Source: Candidatus Binatia bacterium (GTDB lineage: Bacteria > Desulfobacterota > Binatia > Bin18). From it: a stretch of 32,538 nt of DNA. A program made the translations under genes and the position numbers. Of this stretch, positions 9,557 through 18,844 are shown piece after piece. The DNA is taken from contig JAJDZM010000083.1 of NCBI GenBank assembly GCA_022824615.1, positions 1-32,538 of the forward strand. The letters run 5' to 3'. The notes under the pieces are model-generated. The model saw nothing but the letters and a program-made list of their open reading frames with translations. It had not been told where the DNA came from and did not search any database. The stretch's first letter is position 1; the number at the start of each line of letters is the position of its first letter.

Positions 9557-11626
9557 GTGGCTCGCGGAGGCGGGGGGCAGAACCGAGCATTTGCGCGCAC
9601 GGCCGGCGTCAAGCTATCGCCCATCAAGGCGATGGAACTGGCGGCCAGCCGGGTGCCGGACGTGGTCTCTCTGGCCCAAGGCATCCCCAGCTTTGATACG
9701 CCCGAACCGATCAAATCCTTTGTCCAGCAAAAAATCGCCGAGGGCGCGTGCGCCACCTATTCGCTGACCCCCGGCTTACCCCAACTACGCGAATGCATTG
9801 CCGAGTCGCTGCTGCGAGAAGGCATGCACTACGACCCGGACCAGGAGATCATTGTTTCCAGCGGCTCGATTGAGGCCATTGCCGCAACACTGCTGGCCCT
9901 CACTCAGCCGGGAGATGAGATCATTCTTTCCTCACCCAGCTATGCCTCCTACCAGGAGGTCGTCCGCATCGCTGGCTGTACTCCGCGCTTCGCCCCGCTC
10001 CGCGAGGAGCAGAATTTTGCCTTTGATGAAGAGGCGTTCGAGTCCTGTCTGTCGCCACACACGCGAGCGATCTTGTACTGTAATCCCAACAATCCAACCG
10101 GGACGGTCTTCTCAGAAACGGAAACGCGCGCCCTGATTGCGCTGGCCGAGCGGCACGATCTCTTTCTGATTATCGATGAGGCCTATAAGGATTTTGTGTA
10201 CACGCTAGAAGCGTATTTCAGTCCGGCTCAGGTCGCCGATGTCCGCCAGCGCATTGTACGAATTTTCACCTTCTCCAAAGCCTACGGGATGACGGGCTGG
10301 CGGGTCGGCTATCTCCATTCCGACGCGCGGAGTGTCCAGGAAATCCTCAAAGTGCACGATGCCCTGGTGACCTGCGCACCGGTTGTGTCGCAATATGCCG
10401 CCCTGGCGGCGCTCGAATACGGACACGAACATATTACGACCTTTCGGCAGGCGTTTAAGCAGCGCCGCGACCTGACACTCACCCATCTCGATCAGCTCTC
10501 ACATGTGTTTGACTACCAGAAACCCGAAGGGGCCTATTTTGTCTTTCCCCGGATCAAAGACGTAGTTGTCCACGCCCGCGATTCGTACGCCCTCGCCTAC
10601 GACATTCTGGAAAAGGCGAAGGTTGCCGTTGTCCCCGGCATTGCCTTTGGACCCAGCGGCGAGGCCCATATCCGACTGAACTTCGGACGCCGGACGGACG
10701 ATATTACCACCGCCTTCGAGCGTCTCAGCGAGTACTTCAGTCCGGCAGCTGCGCGTCGGGCGCAACACACTCAGCGCCGCGCAAGCCGATCAGTTGAGTC
10801 TATTGAGTCTATAGGGTCTGTTGAGTCTGACCCAAAGGACCCCAAAGGACCCAACAGACCCTATTCCTATCAGCACCTGCGTGGCTTCGCCGTCCTGATA
10901 TTGCAAGCGCTCGCTCGGCTGAGTCTATGGCGGAAAAATCCCCAGGTGATTGCTATCGCCGGTAGCCACGGCAAGACCGTTATCAAGCGCATTGTGACCG
11001 AGCTCTTGGCCCAGCGGTACCGGGTCCAGCCCAATCCCCGTTCCTACAATACCGATATTGGCCTGCCCCTTGCCATCCTCAATATCGAATTGGCTTCGGT
11101 TCGCTTGCGGGACCTCGCGCGCGGTTTCGCCCGGGCAGTCTGGACCGCGCTCTTCAATACCGGGGCACCCGACATCCTCGTGCTCGAATTCGGCGTCCGC
11201 CATCGGGGCGATATGCAGCAGTTGATCCGAACGGTGATCCCCGACATTGCCATCCTGACAACCTTGACGCCGAGCTATAGCACCGATGTCGAGGAGTTAC
11301 ACACGCTCCAGGATGAAATGCGGGTGTTATGTCGCGCGGACGGAGCCAGTTGTCGGTTTGTGATCGATGGGGATGACCCACTGCTCCAGGATGTCATCGC
11401 GTCCTTACCCACGCCGCCGCTGCTCCTGCATCGCTCGGCGTGGAGCATCGAGGAGAGCGGCCTCCAGCTCCAGAGCCCTGATCGGCGGTATGCGGTGACG
11501 CGGGAAATCATTGGTGAGAATGAGCGGTTTTCGGTCCAGGCGGCCGTGGCCGTGGCCGAACACTGGACCGATCTGTCCCCTGCCGAGATTCAGCGTTTCC
11601 TCAGTGAAAACACCACCGTGTGCTAA
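9557..11626 (+). CDS. Class I/II PLP aminotransferase fused to a truncated Mur-ligase-like ATP-binding domain
   Basis: Residues about 1-400 aminotransferase (YCNPNNPTGTVFSE, TFSKAYGMTGWRVGY); residues about 445-689 Mur-like with P-loop IAIAGSHGKTVIKR and SYNTDIGLPLAILN. Confidence 0.88.
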   Translation: MARGGGGQNRAFARTAGVKLSPIKAMELAASRVPDVVSLAQGIPSFDTPEPIKSFVQQKIAEGACATYSLTPGLPQLRECIAESLLREGMHYDPDQEIIVSSGSIEAIAATLLALTQPGDEIILSSPSYASYQEVVRIAGCTPRFAPLREEQNFAFDEEAFESCLSPHTRAILYCNPNNPTGTVFSETETRALIALAERHDLFLIIDEAYKDFVYTLEAYFSPAQVADVRQRIVRIFTFSKAYGMTGWRVGYLHSDARSVQEILKVHDALVTCAPVVSQYAALAALEYGHEHITTFRQAFKQRRDLTLTHLDQLSHVFDYQKPEGAYFVFPRIKDVVVHARDSYALAYDILEKAKVAVVPGIAFGPSGEAHIRLNFGRRTDDITTAFERLSEYFSPAAARRAQHTQRRASRSVESIESIGSVESDPKDPKGPNRPYSYQHLRGFAVLILQALARLSLWRKNPQVIAIAGSHGKTVIKRIVTELLAQRYRVQPNPRSYNTDIGLPLAILNIELASVRLRDLARGFARAVWTALFNTGAPDILVLEFGVRHRGDMQQLIRTVIPDIAILTTLTPSYSTDVEELHTLQDEMRVLCRADGASCRFVIDGDDPLLQDVIASLPTPPLLLHRSAWSIEESGLQLQSPDRRYAVTREIIGENERFSVQAAVAVAEHWTDLSPAEIQRFLSENTTVC
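10793..10864 (+). repeat. 72-bp in-frame palindromic/tandem repeat linker
   Basis: Four 9-bp units gttgagtct/attgagtct/atagggtct/gttgagtct; 13-bp perfect inverted repeat ATAGGGTCTGTTG (10811-10823) / CAACAGACCCTAT (10852-10864). Confidence 0.85.
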
Positions 11627-11630
11627 AACC

Positions 11631-11659
11631 GGCCCTGTTCCTACTTGCAATACAGGGCC
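11631..11659 (+). terminator. Possible terminator hairpin after the fusion gene
   Basis: GGCCCTGT (11631-11638) / ACAGGGCC (11652-11659), 13-nt loop; no clear U-tract. Confidence 0.4.
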
Positions 11660-11768
11660 GACTCGTATTATGCTTTATTCCTGTATGGACGACCCTCCAT
11701 CTGATGACCCGTGGCCTGAGACTCAACTGCGGCTTTCCCCAGCCAGCCGGGAGGTGTGAAGCGCACGC

Positions 11769-13118
11769 ATGGAGAGTCCCGCCCTCGGTCTGCTCATCAC
11801 ACTCCTGCTGGTCCTGGTCAACGCCTTTTTTGTCGCGGCAGAGTTTGCAATCGTCAAGGTTCGTGCGTCCCAGATCGAACTCCTGGTTCAGGCCGGTAGC
11901 CGAACGGCCAAGATGGGCCAGTATCTCATCACCCATCTCGATGCCTCCCTGTCGACGATCCAACTCGGCATTACCCTGACTTCTCTGGGGTTGGGCTGGA
12001 TCGGGGAGCCGATTGTGGCCAAACTCATTATTGAATTTATGCGCCTGGTCGGCCTGGAAGCCGACCCGGATTTGGCGCACAGTATCGCCCTGCCGGTTGC
12101 CTTTATCCTGCTCACATTTCTTCTTATTGTCTTTGGCGAACTTGCCCCCAAAGCGCTCGCCATCCAGCATTCCCAGTCAACAACGCTCGCCGTCGCCTTT
12201 CCGCTACGGTTTTTTTACCTTATCTTTTCTCCGGCGATTGTTTCGCTCAACTGGACCGCCAACCAGGTGCTGCGGCTCTTTGGTATTCGGCCGGCGAGCG
12301 AGGCGGAACACTATCACTCGGGCGAAGAACTGCGCTTCCTGCTTGAGCAGGGCCGCGAGGGCGGCACGATCGAGGAAGAGGAGCACGAGCTGATTGAGAA
12401 CGTCTTTGAGTTTGGGGAGACCAGCGTACGGGAAATCATGGTTCCCCGGACCAATATCGCCGCCATCGAGGTCACCTCCTCCCGCAGTGCTCTGGTCAAT
12501 CTGCTGGTTGAAGGCGGCTATAGCCGCATACCGGTGTATGAAGATTCACTCGACAATATCATTGGGGTGGTGCACGCCAAGGATCTCATTACCCTCATGG
12601 AACATCGGGACCTGATCATTCTGCGCGACCTCCTCCGGCCCGCGTTCTTTGTGCCGGAGACAAAACCGATCGACGATCTGTTACGGGAGTTTCAACGCCG
12701 CAAGGTGCATATTGCCGTGGTGGTGGATGAGTTTGGCAGTACGGCCGGCCTCGTCACCATGGAAGACATTCTTGAGGAACTGGTCGGAGAAATTCAGGAC
12801 GAGCACGACAGCGAGAACCACGATATCGAAAAGGTCTCCAATCAGACCTATATCGTCAACGCGGCCCTTTCTATTGCCGATGTCAACGATCATATTGACG
12901 AGTTTGAGCTTCCCGAGGGGAGTGACTATACCAGCGTGGGTGGCTTCATCAATAAATGGCTCGGGCGTATCCCTGAGGTCAATGAGATATTTGAGTACGA
13001 CGCGCTCCGCATGACCGTCCTCAAAACCGACAACCACCACGTCACCCAGGTCAAAATAGAAAATTTGTCAGACCTCACGCCCCCACCGGCCACCTCCCTG
13101 ATAAAGGAGGAAGCATGA
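11769..13118 (+). CDS. Hemolysin/CorC family protein (DUF21 - CBS pair - CorC/HlyC)
   Basis: 449 aa; VREIMVPRTNI, HIAVVVDEFGSTAGLVTMEDILEELVGEI. Confidence 0.95.
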   Translation: MESPALGLLITLLLVLVNAFFVAAEFAIVKVRASQIELLVQAGSRTAKMGQYLITHLDASLSTIQLGITLTSLGLGWIGEPIVAKLIIEFMRLVGLEADPDLAHSIALPVAFILLTFLLIVFGELAPKALAIQHSQSTTLAVAFPLRFFYLIFSPAIVSLNWTANQVLRLFGIRPASEAEHYHSGEELRFLLEQGREGGTIEEEEHELIENVFEFGETSVREIMVPRTNIAAIEVTSSRSALVNLLVEGGYSRIPVYEDSLDNIIGVVHAKDLITLMEHRDLIILRDLLRPAFFVPETKPIDDLLREFQRRKVHIAVVVDEFGSTAGLVTMEDILEELVGEIQDEHDSENHDIEKVSNQTYIVNAALSIADVNDHIDEFELPEGSDYTSVGGFINKWLGRIPEVNEIFEYDALRMTVLKTDNHHVTQVKIENLSDLTPPPATSLIKEEA

Positions 13119-13381
13119 CACCCTCGCTGACCCTGTATTCTCGTCCGGGCTGCTGCTTGTGTGACGACATGAAAGCGATTGTGGCCGAGGTCCAGGCCGA
13201 CACGGCTTTCACCGTAACGGAAATCGATATCTCGACCCAGCCGGAACTCGAAGCCCGCTTCGGCCAGGACATTCCCGTGCTGTTTATCAACGGCCGTAAG
13301 TCGTTCAAATATCGAGTCACCGCCGGCGCGCTACGCCGGCGTCTGCACCGCTCCGGGGCGGAGGCGAGGGCGCTGCCGTGA
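13115..13381 (+). CDS. Glutaredoxin family protein
   Basis: LYSRPGCCLCDDMKA redox motif; 4-bp overlap with upstream gene. Confidence 0.9.
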   Translation: MTPSLTLYSRPGCCLCDDMKAIVAEVQADTAFTVTEIDISTQPELEARFGQDIPVLFINGRKSFKYRVTAGALRRRLHRSGAEARALP

Positions 13382-13704
13382 CGCCGGCCATCGTTGTCCT
13401 GGTCACGGTCGGCTCCGAGCAGGAAGCCGAGACCATTGCCACGGCCCTGCTAGAGGAACGCCTCGCCGCCTGTGTGAATGTAACCGGCCCGGTGCGGTCG
13501 CTCTATCGCTGGGAGGGGCGCATTGCGGACGACCGGGAATGGCAACTCATCATCAAAACCCAGGCGCGTCTCTTTGAGGCTCTGGCGACGCGCGTCCGCG
13601 CCCTCCACTCATACGATGTCCCCGAGATTATCGCGCTGCCCGTCCTCGCCGGGACGGCAGACTATGTGGACTGGATTCAAAACGAGACACAGGGCGAGCG
13701 TTGA
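13378..13704 (+). CDS. cutA: Divalent-cation tolerance protein CutA
   Basis: LLEERLAACVNVTGPVRSLYRWEGRI and HSYDVPEIIALPV signatures. Confidence 0.95.
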   Translation: MTPAIVVLVTVGSEQEAETIATALLEERLAACVNVTGPVRSLYRWEGRIADDREWQLIIKTQARLFEALATRVRALHSYDVPEIIALPVLAGTADYVDWIQNETQGER

Positions 13705-13723
13705 CGCTGGGCGCAACGGACAA

Positions 13724-14635
13724 CTACCACTCAGCCCAGCGATCGTCTTCCTCGACCACCACGCTTTGCAGGCCGGCCCGGGCCACGGAGCGGGCTTGGC
13801 GTTCGGCCTGGACACGTTTGGCGAACGGTCCGAGGCGGACTTGGTAGTATCGAAACCGTCCGTTCAACAACGGACTGATATATACAGACGAGAAGTGCTG
13901 TGTTAACGCCTGCTTCAGATAGGACGCCTTGTCCGCATCGGTGTAAGAGCCAACCTGGACGGCGTACAGGACGGCCAGCCTGGGAGTCGGAGCGGAGAGA
14001 ACCTCGATGCGCACCAGAGCGGTCCCTGGGGCATACACGCCAATGCTTTTTGCCGCTGCAAGAGACAGGTCAATAATACGACCTCCCACAAATGGTCCCC
14101 GGTCGTTGATACGGACCTCAATCGCCTGTTCGTTCTCAAGGTTTGTCACCATCACATTGGTTCCCAGTGGCAGGCTCCGATGGGCAGCGGTCAGGGCGTG
14201 CTGGTCATAGATTTCGCCGTTTGCCGTTTGCTTGCCGTGGAATCCTGGTCCATACCATGAGGCCATGCCGGTCTGCACAAAACGGGAAGGACGAACCACA
14301 GGCTGTGGTTCAAACGGTATCGTGGTTCGCTGATCGGATAGCGGCGTGACGGACGTGCTCTTCGGAGCGAGCGGAGACTCAGACGCGTCAGGGAGGGGAG
14401 TGACGACCGGGACTGCCGCAAGCTCTGTCGGTAACTCGGGCGCTAGCTGGCTAGGGGTATCTACAGGAGTTGCTGGGAGAACGGTCGGTAATTCAGGCGT
14501 GGACTGAAGGGGAGTAACACCCGGGACCACTGGAGCGGCAGGGAAAAACCGAGCAGGCTGAACCGGCCGTGTTGTCGCACTACATCCCGCCAGGATGCCT
14601 ATCAGCATCCATCCCTGCCACCTCCACCCCTGCAT
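13724..14635 (-). CDS. rlpA: RlpA family septal ring lipoprotein with SPOR domain
   Basis: GMASWYGPGFHGKQTANGEIYDQHALTAAHRSLPLGTNVMVTNLEN, NDRGPF; C-terminal SPOR; lipobox-like LAGCSA. Confidence 0.92.
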   Translation of the reverse strand: MQGWRWQGWMLIGILAGCSATTRPVQPARFFPAAPVVPGVTPLQSTPELPTVLPATPVDTPSQLAPELPTELAAVPVVTPLPDASESPLAPKSTSVTPLSDQRTTIPFEPQPVVRPSRFVQTGMASWYGPGFHGKQTANGEIYDQHALTAAHRSLPLGTNVMVTNLENEQAIEVRINDRGPFVGGRIIDLSLAAAKSIGVYAPGTALVRIEVLSAPTPRLAVLYAVQVGSYTDADKASYLKQALTQHFSSVYISPLLNGRFRYYQVRLGPFAKRVQAERQARSVARAGLQSVVVEEDDRWAEW

Positions 14636-14740
14636 AGACTATGATTATATACACAGGCAACTGGAGCGAGCAACGAATCGTTTCGTCTCCCCCCTCCGGT
14701 CGCTTGTCCTCGGGGTGTTTCCCGTGTACCATACGAAGCC

Positions 14741-15445
14741 ATGGCGGGCTTCAATACGCCTTTTCGCCAACTCAAAAAAACGCTCAAATCGTCCATCGCC
14801 GAGCGGGCTGCAACTGCAGCAGCTCTGCCTCGGAGCACACCCGATCCAGTTGGAAAGAATGAGGAAAGTCCCGCGGACCTGTTCCAGCGGGCCATGCAGG
14901 ATGTCACCCGGCTCAAGTCGGACGCACGGGTCAGCAACCCTCCACCGGCCCTCTCCCCCCGGGCTCCGCAAGACAGTGAGAATGAGGCCATCGCCGAGTT
15001 ATACGACCTGGTCGCCGGGCGGAGCGATTTTGATGTCACGGATACCGACGAGTATGTCGAGGGCTGTGTCGTCGGCCTTGATACGGGTTTGGTCCGCAAG
15101 CTAAGACAAGGGAAATTTGCGCGCCAGGCGGCCCTGGACCTGCATGGAATGAAGGCGGATGAGGCCAAGCCCGAGTTGGAGCAGTTTCTCAACCGGGCCA
15201 CCCAGGCGGGTATCCGCTGTGTCCTCGTCATTCATGGCCGTGGCAAGAACTCTCCTGGGCAATTCCCGATCCTCAAGGACAAGATGAAACAGTGGCTCAC
15301 CCGAGGCCGGCTGGCAAAGATGGTGTTGGCCTTTTCCACCGCCCGGACCCACGATGGCGGACCGGGTGCCATGTATATCCTCCTGAGACGGAAACGCGGC
15401 CAGAAAAAGCCCGTCCTGATGTGGGAGGGGGCCAAGCGTGAGTGA
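14741..15445 (+). CDS. Smr/MutS2 domain protein
   Basis: LDLHGMKADEAKPELEQFL and VIHGRGKNS Smr motifs. Confidence 0.92.
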   Translation: MAGFNTPFRQLKKTLKSSIAERAATAAALPRSTPDPVGKNEESPADLFQRAMQDVTRLKSDARVSNPPPALSPRAPQDSENEAIAELYDLVAGRSDFDVTDTDEYVEGCVVGLDTGLVRKLRQGKFARQAALDLHGMKADEAKPELEQFLNRATQAGIRCVLVIHGRGKNSPGQFPILKDKMKQWLTRGRLAKMVLAFSTARTHDGGPGAMYILLRRKRGQKKPVLMWEGAKRE

Positions 15446-16712
15446 AGGCCGTCCGACGGGTCAAAACGGTCAGTCCGACCCTTCCAGCACTGCTCAGGCG
15501 ACGCAACCTATCCAGCTTGCATATATTGGACCGGACGGACAGCTCTTTGTACGTCGCTTCCCGTCAGGCACGACCCACCAGCTCACCTGGAGTTGGCAGG
15601 ACCAGCAAGCGCAGTACCCCCCGCAGGGTTCTCAGGACCCGGAGTCGCAACCTGCCCCACCTTCCGTAACCTATTCCTGGCCAACCTGGTCGCCGGACAG
15701 TCAACAGCTCGCCTGCTTTGCCCGACAGGGTGAAGACGGACCGGCCAGCGTGTATACGGTTGCCGCCGATGGCGTGGAGTCCTGGGAGCGGGCCAACCTG
15801 GGGCAGGGCGCTCCGATTTATGGCAACTGGTCACCCCAGGCGGACGTGTTTACCGTCCTGGTGCAGCGCGACGACCGTCAGCTTGCGCTAGAAACGATCG
15901 GTATAGCCCAGCCCGGCAAGACCCGCACCCTGCTCACCGGTGCACCGCTCTTCTGGTCATGGGCTCCGCAGGGGCAACTTGTGGCGGCGCATGTGGGCGA
16001 CAACGAAAGCGGGCGGGTCGTGCTGCTTGAGGCCGCAACAGGAAGCGTTGTACGGGAGATCAGCGCCAATCCAGGGACGTTCCGCGTTCCGGTCTGGTCC
16101 CCGGACAGTGAGTTACTCACCTATGTGGAACGGGGGACCGACGGCGGCCAGACCCTACGCCTGTTCGATATCCAGAGTGGAGAGAGCGCTCCTGTTTGTC
16201 GGGCCAGCGGCATGACCGCGGCGCTGTGGTCACCGGACGGGCAGGCGCTGGTCTTTAGCAGTACCCAACGCCAGAACTCACTGCTCTCCCCCGCGCTGCA
16301 TCTGCTCGACCTGTCCACCGGCCAGACTACGACCCTGCTTGAAACGCCGGTCGCGGGCTTCCTGTGGGCTCCACAGGGAACTCACTTGGTCTACCTGAGC
16401 GTAGACGTACAACACAGCCAGCTCAGGTGGCATCGATATGATCGAACAACCGGAGAAAGCCAGGAATTGATCCGGTTTCTACCCAGCAGGGAGCAAACGC
16501 TCCAGTTTTCATTTTTCGACCAGTATGCCGGCTCTCACCCCTTACTCACCCCGGACGGGACTCTGCTGACATTTACCGGCCATCTTCCCGACGCGGCTGC
16601 ACAACCGGCCACGGCCGCGCCCACGGTCTACACCCTGCCCCTCACACCCCCCTTTACGCCGCAGTCCATAGCCTCGGGCTCCTTTGCCTGTTGGAATCTG
16701 CGGGCAGGGTGA
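15438..16712 (+). CDS. TolB-like/WD40-type beta-propeller protein
   Basis: Repeated W(S/A)P(D/Q) blade motifs (PTWSPDSQQLA, PVWSPDSELLTY, ALWSPDGQALVF, FLWAPQGTHLVY). Confidence 0.85.
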   Translation: MSEGRPTGQNGQSDPSSTAQATQPIQLAYIGPDGQLFVRRFPSGTTHQLTWSWQDQQAQYPPQGSQDPESQPAPPSVTYSWPTWSPDSQQLACFARQGEDGPASVYTVAADGVESWERANLGQGAPIYGNWSPQADVFTVLVQRDDRQLALETIGIAQPGKTRTLLTGAPLFWSWAPQGQLVAAHVGDNESGRVVLLEAATGSVVREISANPGTFRVPVWSPDSELLTYVERGTDGGQTLRLFDIQSGESAPVCRASGMTAALWSPDGQALVFSSTQRQNSLLSPALHLLDLSTGQTTTLLETPVAGFLWAPQGTHLVYLSVDVQHSQLRWHRYDRTTGESQELIRFLPSREQTLQFSFFDQYAGSHPLLTPDGTLLTFTGHLPDAAAQPATAAPTVYTLPLTPPFTPQSIASGSFACWNLRAG

Positions 16713-16815
16713 AGGTCTGCTGCGAGCAAGGCATGAAAAACATAGGATGGAACCCATGCCATCTGCTATCCCCAATGAGTTTTTGGACTTTACAGTTTTC
16801 ACCCAGGATATCTAA

Positions 16816-17070
16816 ATGAATGAATCTGTTACGATACCGCTGAGAATGGATGGCTTATCAAACAAGCAAAAGAAGCAATTCAAAGAACGAATGCGGGCAT
16901 TACGAGCGCGGTATAAAAACAGAGAGCGTACAGAGCACAAACTGATTAACCCTGTCAAAGATGACCGTTATGATGATGTTTATGTCGAGGGTATGAACTG
17001 GCTCGACAGCCTCGTCGGCGAACCGTCACGGAAGGGTGAGCAGGTCGTCCGGTTTTTGGACGAGGTCTAG
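16816..17070 (+). CDS. Small hypothetical protein
   Basis: 84 aa ORF MNESVTIPLRMDGLSNKQKKQFKERMRALRARYKNRER..., not antisense to a recognised gene. Confidence 0.5.
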   Translation: MNESVTIPLRMDGLSNKQKKQFKERMRALRARYKNRERTEHKLINPVKDDRYDDVYVEGMNWLDSLVGEPSRKGEQVVRFLDEV

Positions 17071-17119
17071 AAGTCTACGCCCAGAAAGCGGAGGGGAGCC
17101 GACAGAATGGAGCTTAGGT

Positions 17120-17405
17120 GTGGACTTTCGCTTCTACATTGACCCCAGTACCGATCAGCCTCATATTTACAACCATGGCATTGAAGAATACGAAGTGGAG
17201 GACGTGATGCAAAATGCTTTGGAAGATCGCCCTTCTCGTAACGGTACTCGCGAAACCCTTGGGGCAAACCCGAGGCGGTCGATATCTGCGCGTTGTCTAC
17301 GTGCCCGACGATGATCCCGCCGATAGTTTTTTCATCATAACCGCTCTTGATATACGCGGTAACACATTGCGTGCTCTGCGACGACGCCAACGCAGGAGGC
17401 GATAA
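17120..17405 (+). pseudogene. DUF4258/BrnT-like toxin-type ORF split by a +1 G in a G4 run
   Basis: Frame 1 VDFRFYIDPSTDQPHIYNHGIEEYEVEDVMQNALEDRPSRNGTRETLG continues in another frame as QTRGGRYLRVVYVPDDDPADSFFIITALDIRGNTLRALRRRQRRRR*; shift at GGGG 17261-17264. Confidence 0.75.
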
Positions 17406-17406
17406 G

Positions 17407-17598
17407 ATGGATAGGAATACATATCCTACGGGCTGGAATAAGCAGCGCGTCCAGGAGGTTATTGACCACCTCGAAACCCGGACGGAAGAAGAGACCATCG
17501 CCGAAGACGAGGCCGCCTTCGAGCAGGATTACACGGCAATGCAGGTGCCCCGCAAACTGGTGCCGGTCGTGCGCCAACTCATCGCTCTGATGGAGTAG
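17407..17598 (+). CDS. Small antitoxin-like partner of the DUF4258-like ORF
   Basis: 63 aa from ATG 17407: MDRNTYPTGWNKQRVQEVIDHLETRTEEETIAEDEAAFEQDYTAMQVPRKLVPVVRQLIALME; immediately follows the toxin-like ORF. Confidence 0.65.
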   Translation: MDRNTYPTGWNKQRVQEVIDHLETRTEEETIAEDEAAFEQDYTAMQVPRKLVPVVRQLIALME

Positions 17599-17692
17599 CC
17601 GGAGGCGTAACCCAACAGCCCCGGCAAGACCTTAGGATTAGCGCCCGTCCCGCCACCCCTGTCGGATTACGTTGTGCTAATCCGACCTACAA
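17599..17692. repeat. REP-like extragenic palindromic element
   Basis: GTCGGATTA (17661-17669) / TAATCCGAC (17678-17686) stem, plus ccggaggcgtaacccaacag module; intergenic, bounds the RM locus. Confidence 0.65.
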
Positions 17693-18715
17693 CTACTGCT
17701 TCTTGCTACCCGATTTGGTAGCGTTCGTGGTTCGCACCTTCGTCTTAGCCTCTGTAAAGAACTGTTTATTTTGGCGATATCGCTCAATAAGCCAGTCTAC
17801 AAACGGCTGGCTATATTGACCTGGCGAACCTTTAATCTTTCCCCGATAGAAATATTCGGACCGTCTTCTTATATGATGTACTTTATTAACACATTGGATA
17901 TCGTACTGATTGATTTGCAACTCAGAAATTGTTTCATTTATCTTCTCAATTACCTCTTTCTGTCGCAATGGGTGCGACGTACTAGGGTCTTTGGGGACTT
18001 CAATAACTCGGGCTTGTTCGCCTCCTAGTCCCGACGAAAGCGCAATATCTGCACCATCATGCTTCTTGGTAAGAGCAAGCCGATATTCAATTCCAATTGA
18101 AAATTGAGCAGGTCTTTGAAGTTCGTCAAATTCATGTTTGATCTCTGAGCAGTAGCGGGCGAGGAATGTAGCGGCATCCAGGCCAAGTTTTCGGCGTAGC
18201 CTTTTGTCGGTCATGTCGGATTGTTCTGGGCTCATATCGTATACAATACTCATCATCCCTATGTGGACTCGGTCAGAGAGCGAGACGCCGAACCATTCAG
18301 TCGGGTACTTATGATAGTTGATAACACTTGCCTGAAAGAGACTTATTATTTCGGAAGGGATTTGGCCTATTACAAGATGAACCGCCTCGTCTCGTAATTC
18401 TCCAACACGCTCTATGTTTCGCCGAATCGGATCTGTCTGATTCGGTATGATCCGATTCAGACAGTCTCGTAAAGATAACGACTTCTTTGGTTGTCCGGGA
18501 CCGGTATTGTAATAGATGGAACTGTGCTTACGTTCATTTTCTAAAATCTTCGCTTTCAGCAATAACTCCCAAGCATTACAAATCAGGTAGCAGAATGTTT
18601 CGATCCGGTATTGAATGGAAAGTCGATTGATCGTTTCCAATGCAAGCACGTATGCTTCGACACTCTTATTAACCAGGCGTCCTTTGAGCCCAGGGTTTCC
18701 GCGTTTGCCCTTCAT
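17693..18715 (-). CDS. DUF3644-like (HEPN-type) protein
   Basis: 340 aa; VEAYVLALETINRLSIQYRIETFCYLICNAWELLLKAKILE resembles DUF3644; RDEAVH fits an Rx4H HEPN motif; ATG starts 3 nt after the displaced hsdS stop. Confidence 0.65.
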   Translation of the reverse strand: MKGKRGNPGLKGRLVNKSVEAYVLALETINRLSIQYRIETFCYLICNAWELLLKAKILENERKHSSIYYNTGPGQPKKSLSLRDCLNRIIPNQTDPIRRNIERVGELRDEAVHLVIGQIPSEIISLFQASVINYHKYPTEWFGVSLSDRVHIGMMSIVYDMSPEQSDMTDKRLRRKLGLDAATFLARYCSEIKHEFDELQRPAQFSIGIEYRLALTKKHDGADIALSSGLGGEQARVIEVPKDPSTSHPLRQKEVIEKINETISELQINQYDIQCVNKVHHIRRRSEYFYRGKIKGSPGQYSQPFVDWLIERYRQNKQFFTEAKTKVRTTNATKSGSKKQ

Positions 18716-18718
18716 AAC

Positions 18719-18844
18719 TCAATGTTTCCTTAAAGGAACTGCCTCTCCCCACACCCTTCCCACCGTCTCCCGAACCTTCTTCTCAAATCGCTCAATCAGT
18801 TCACGGTTAGCATTGACCAGGGCAGAGTAATTACGAGTTCTTAA
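18719..18844 (-). pseudogene. Displaced original C-terminal coding segment of hsdS
   Basis: Minus-strand translation LRTRNYSALVNANRELIERFEKKVRETVGRVWGEAVPLRKH*; stop at 18719-18721; in frame with the upstream four-helix-bundle ORF across one TAA (18845-18847). Confidence 0.8.
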
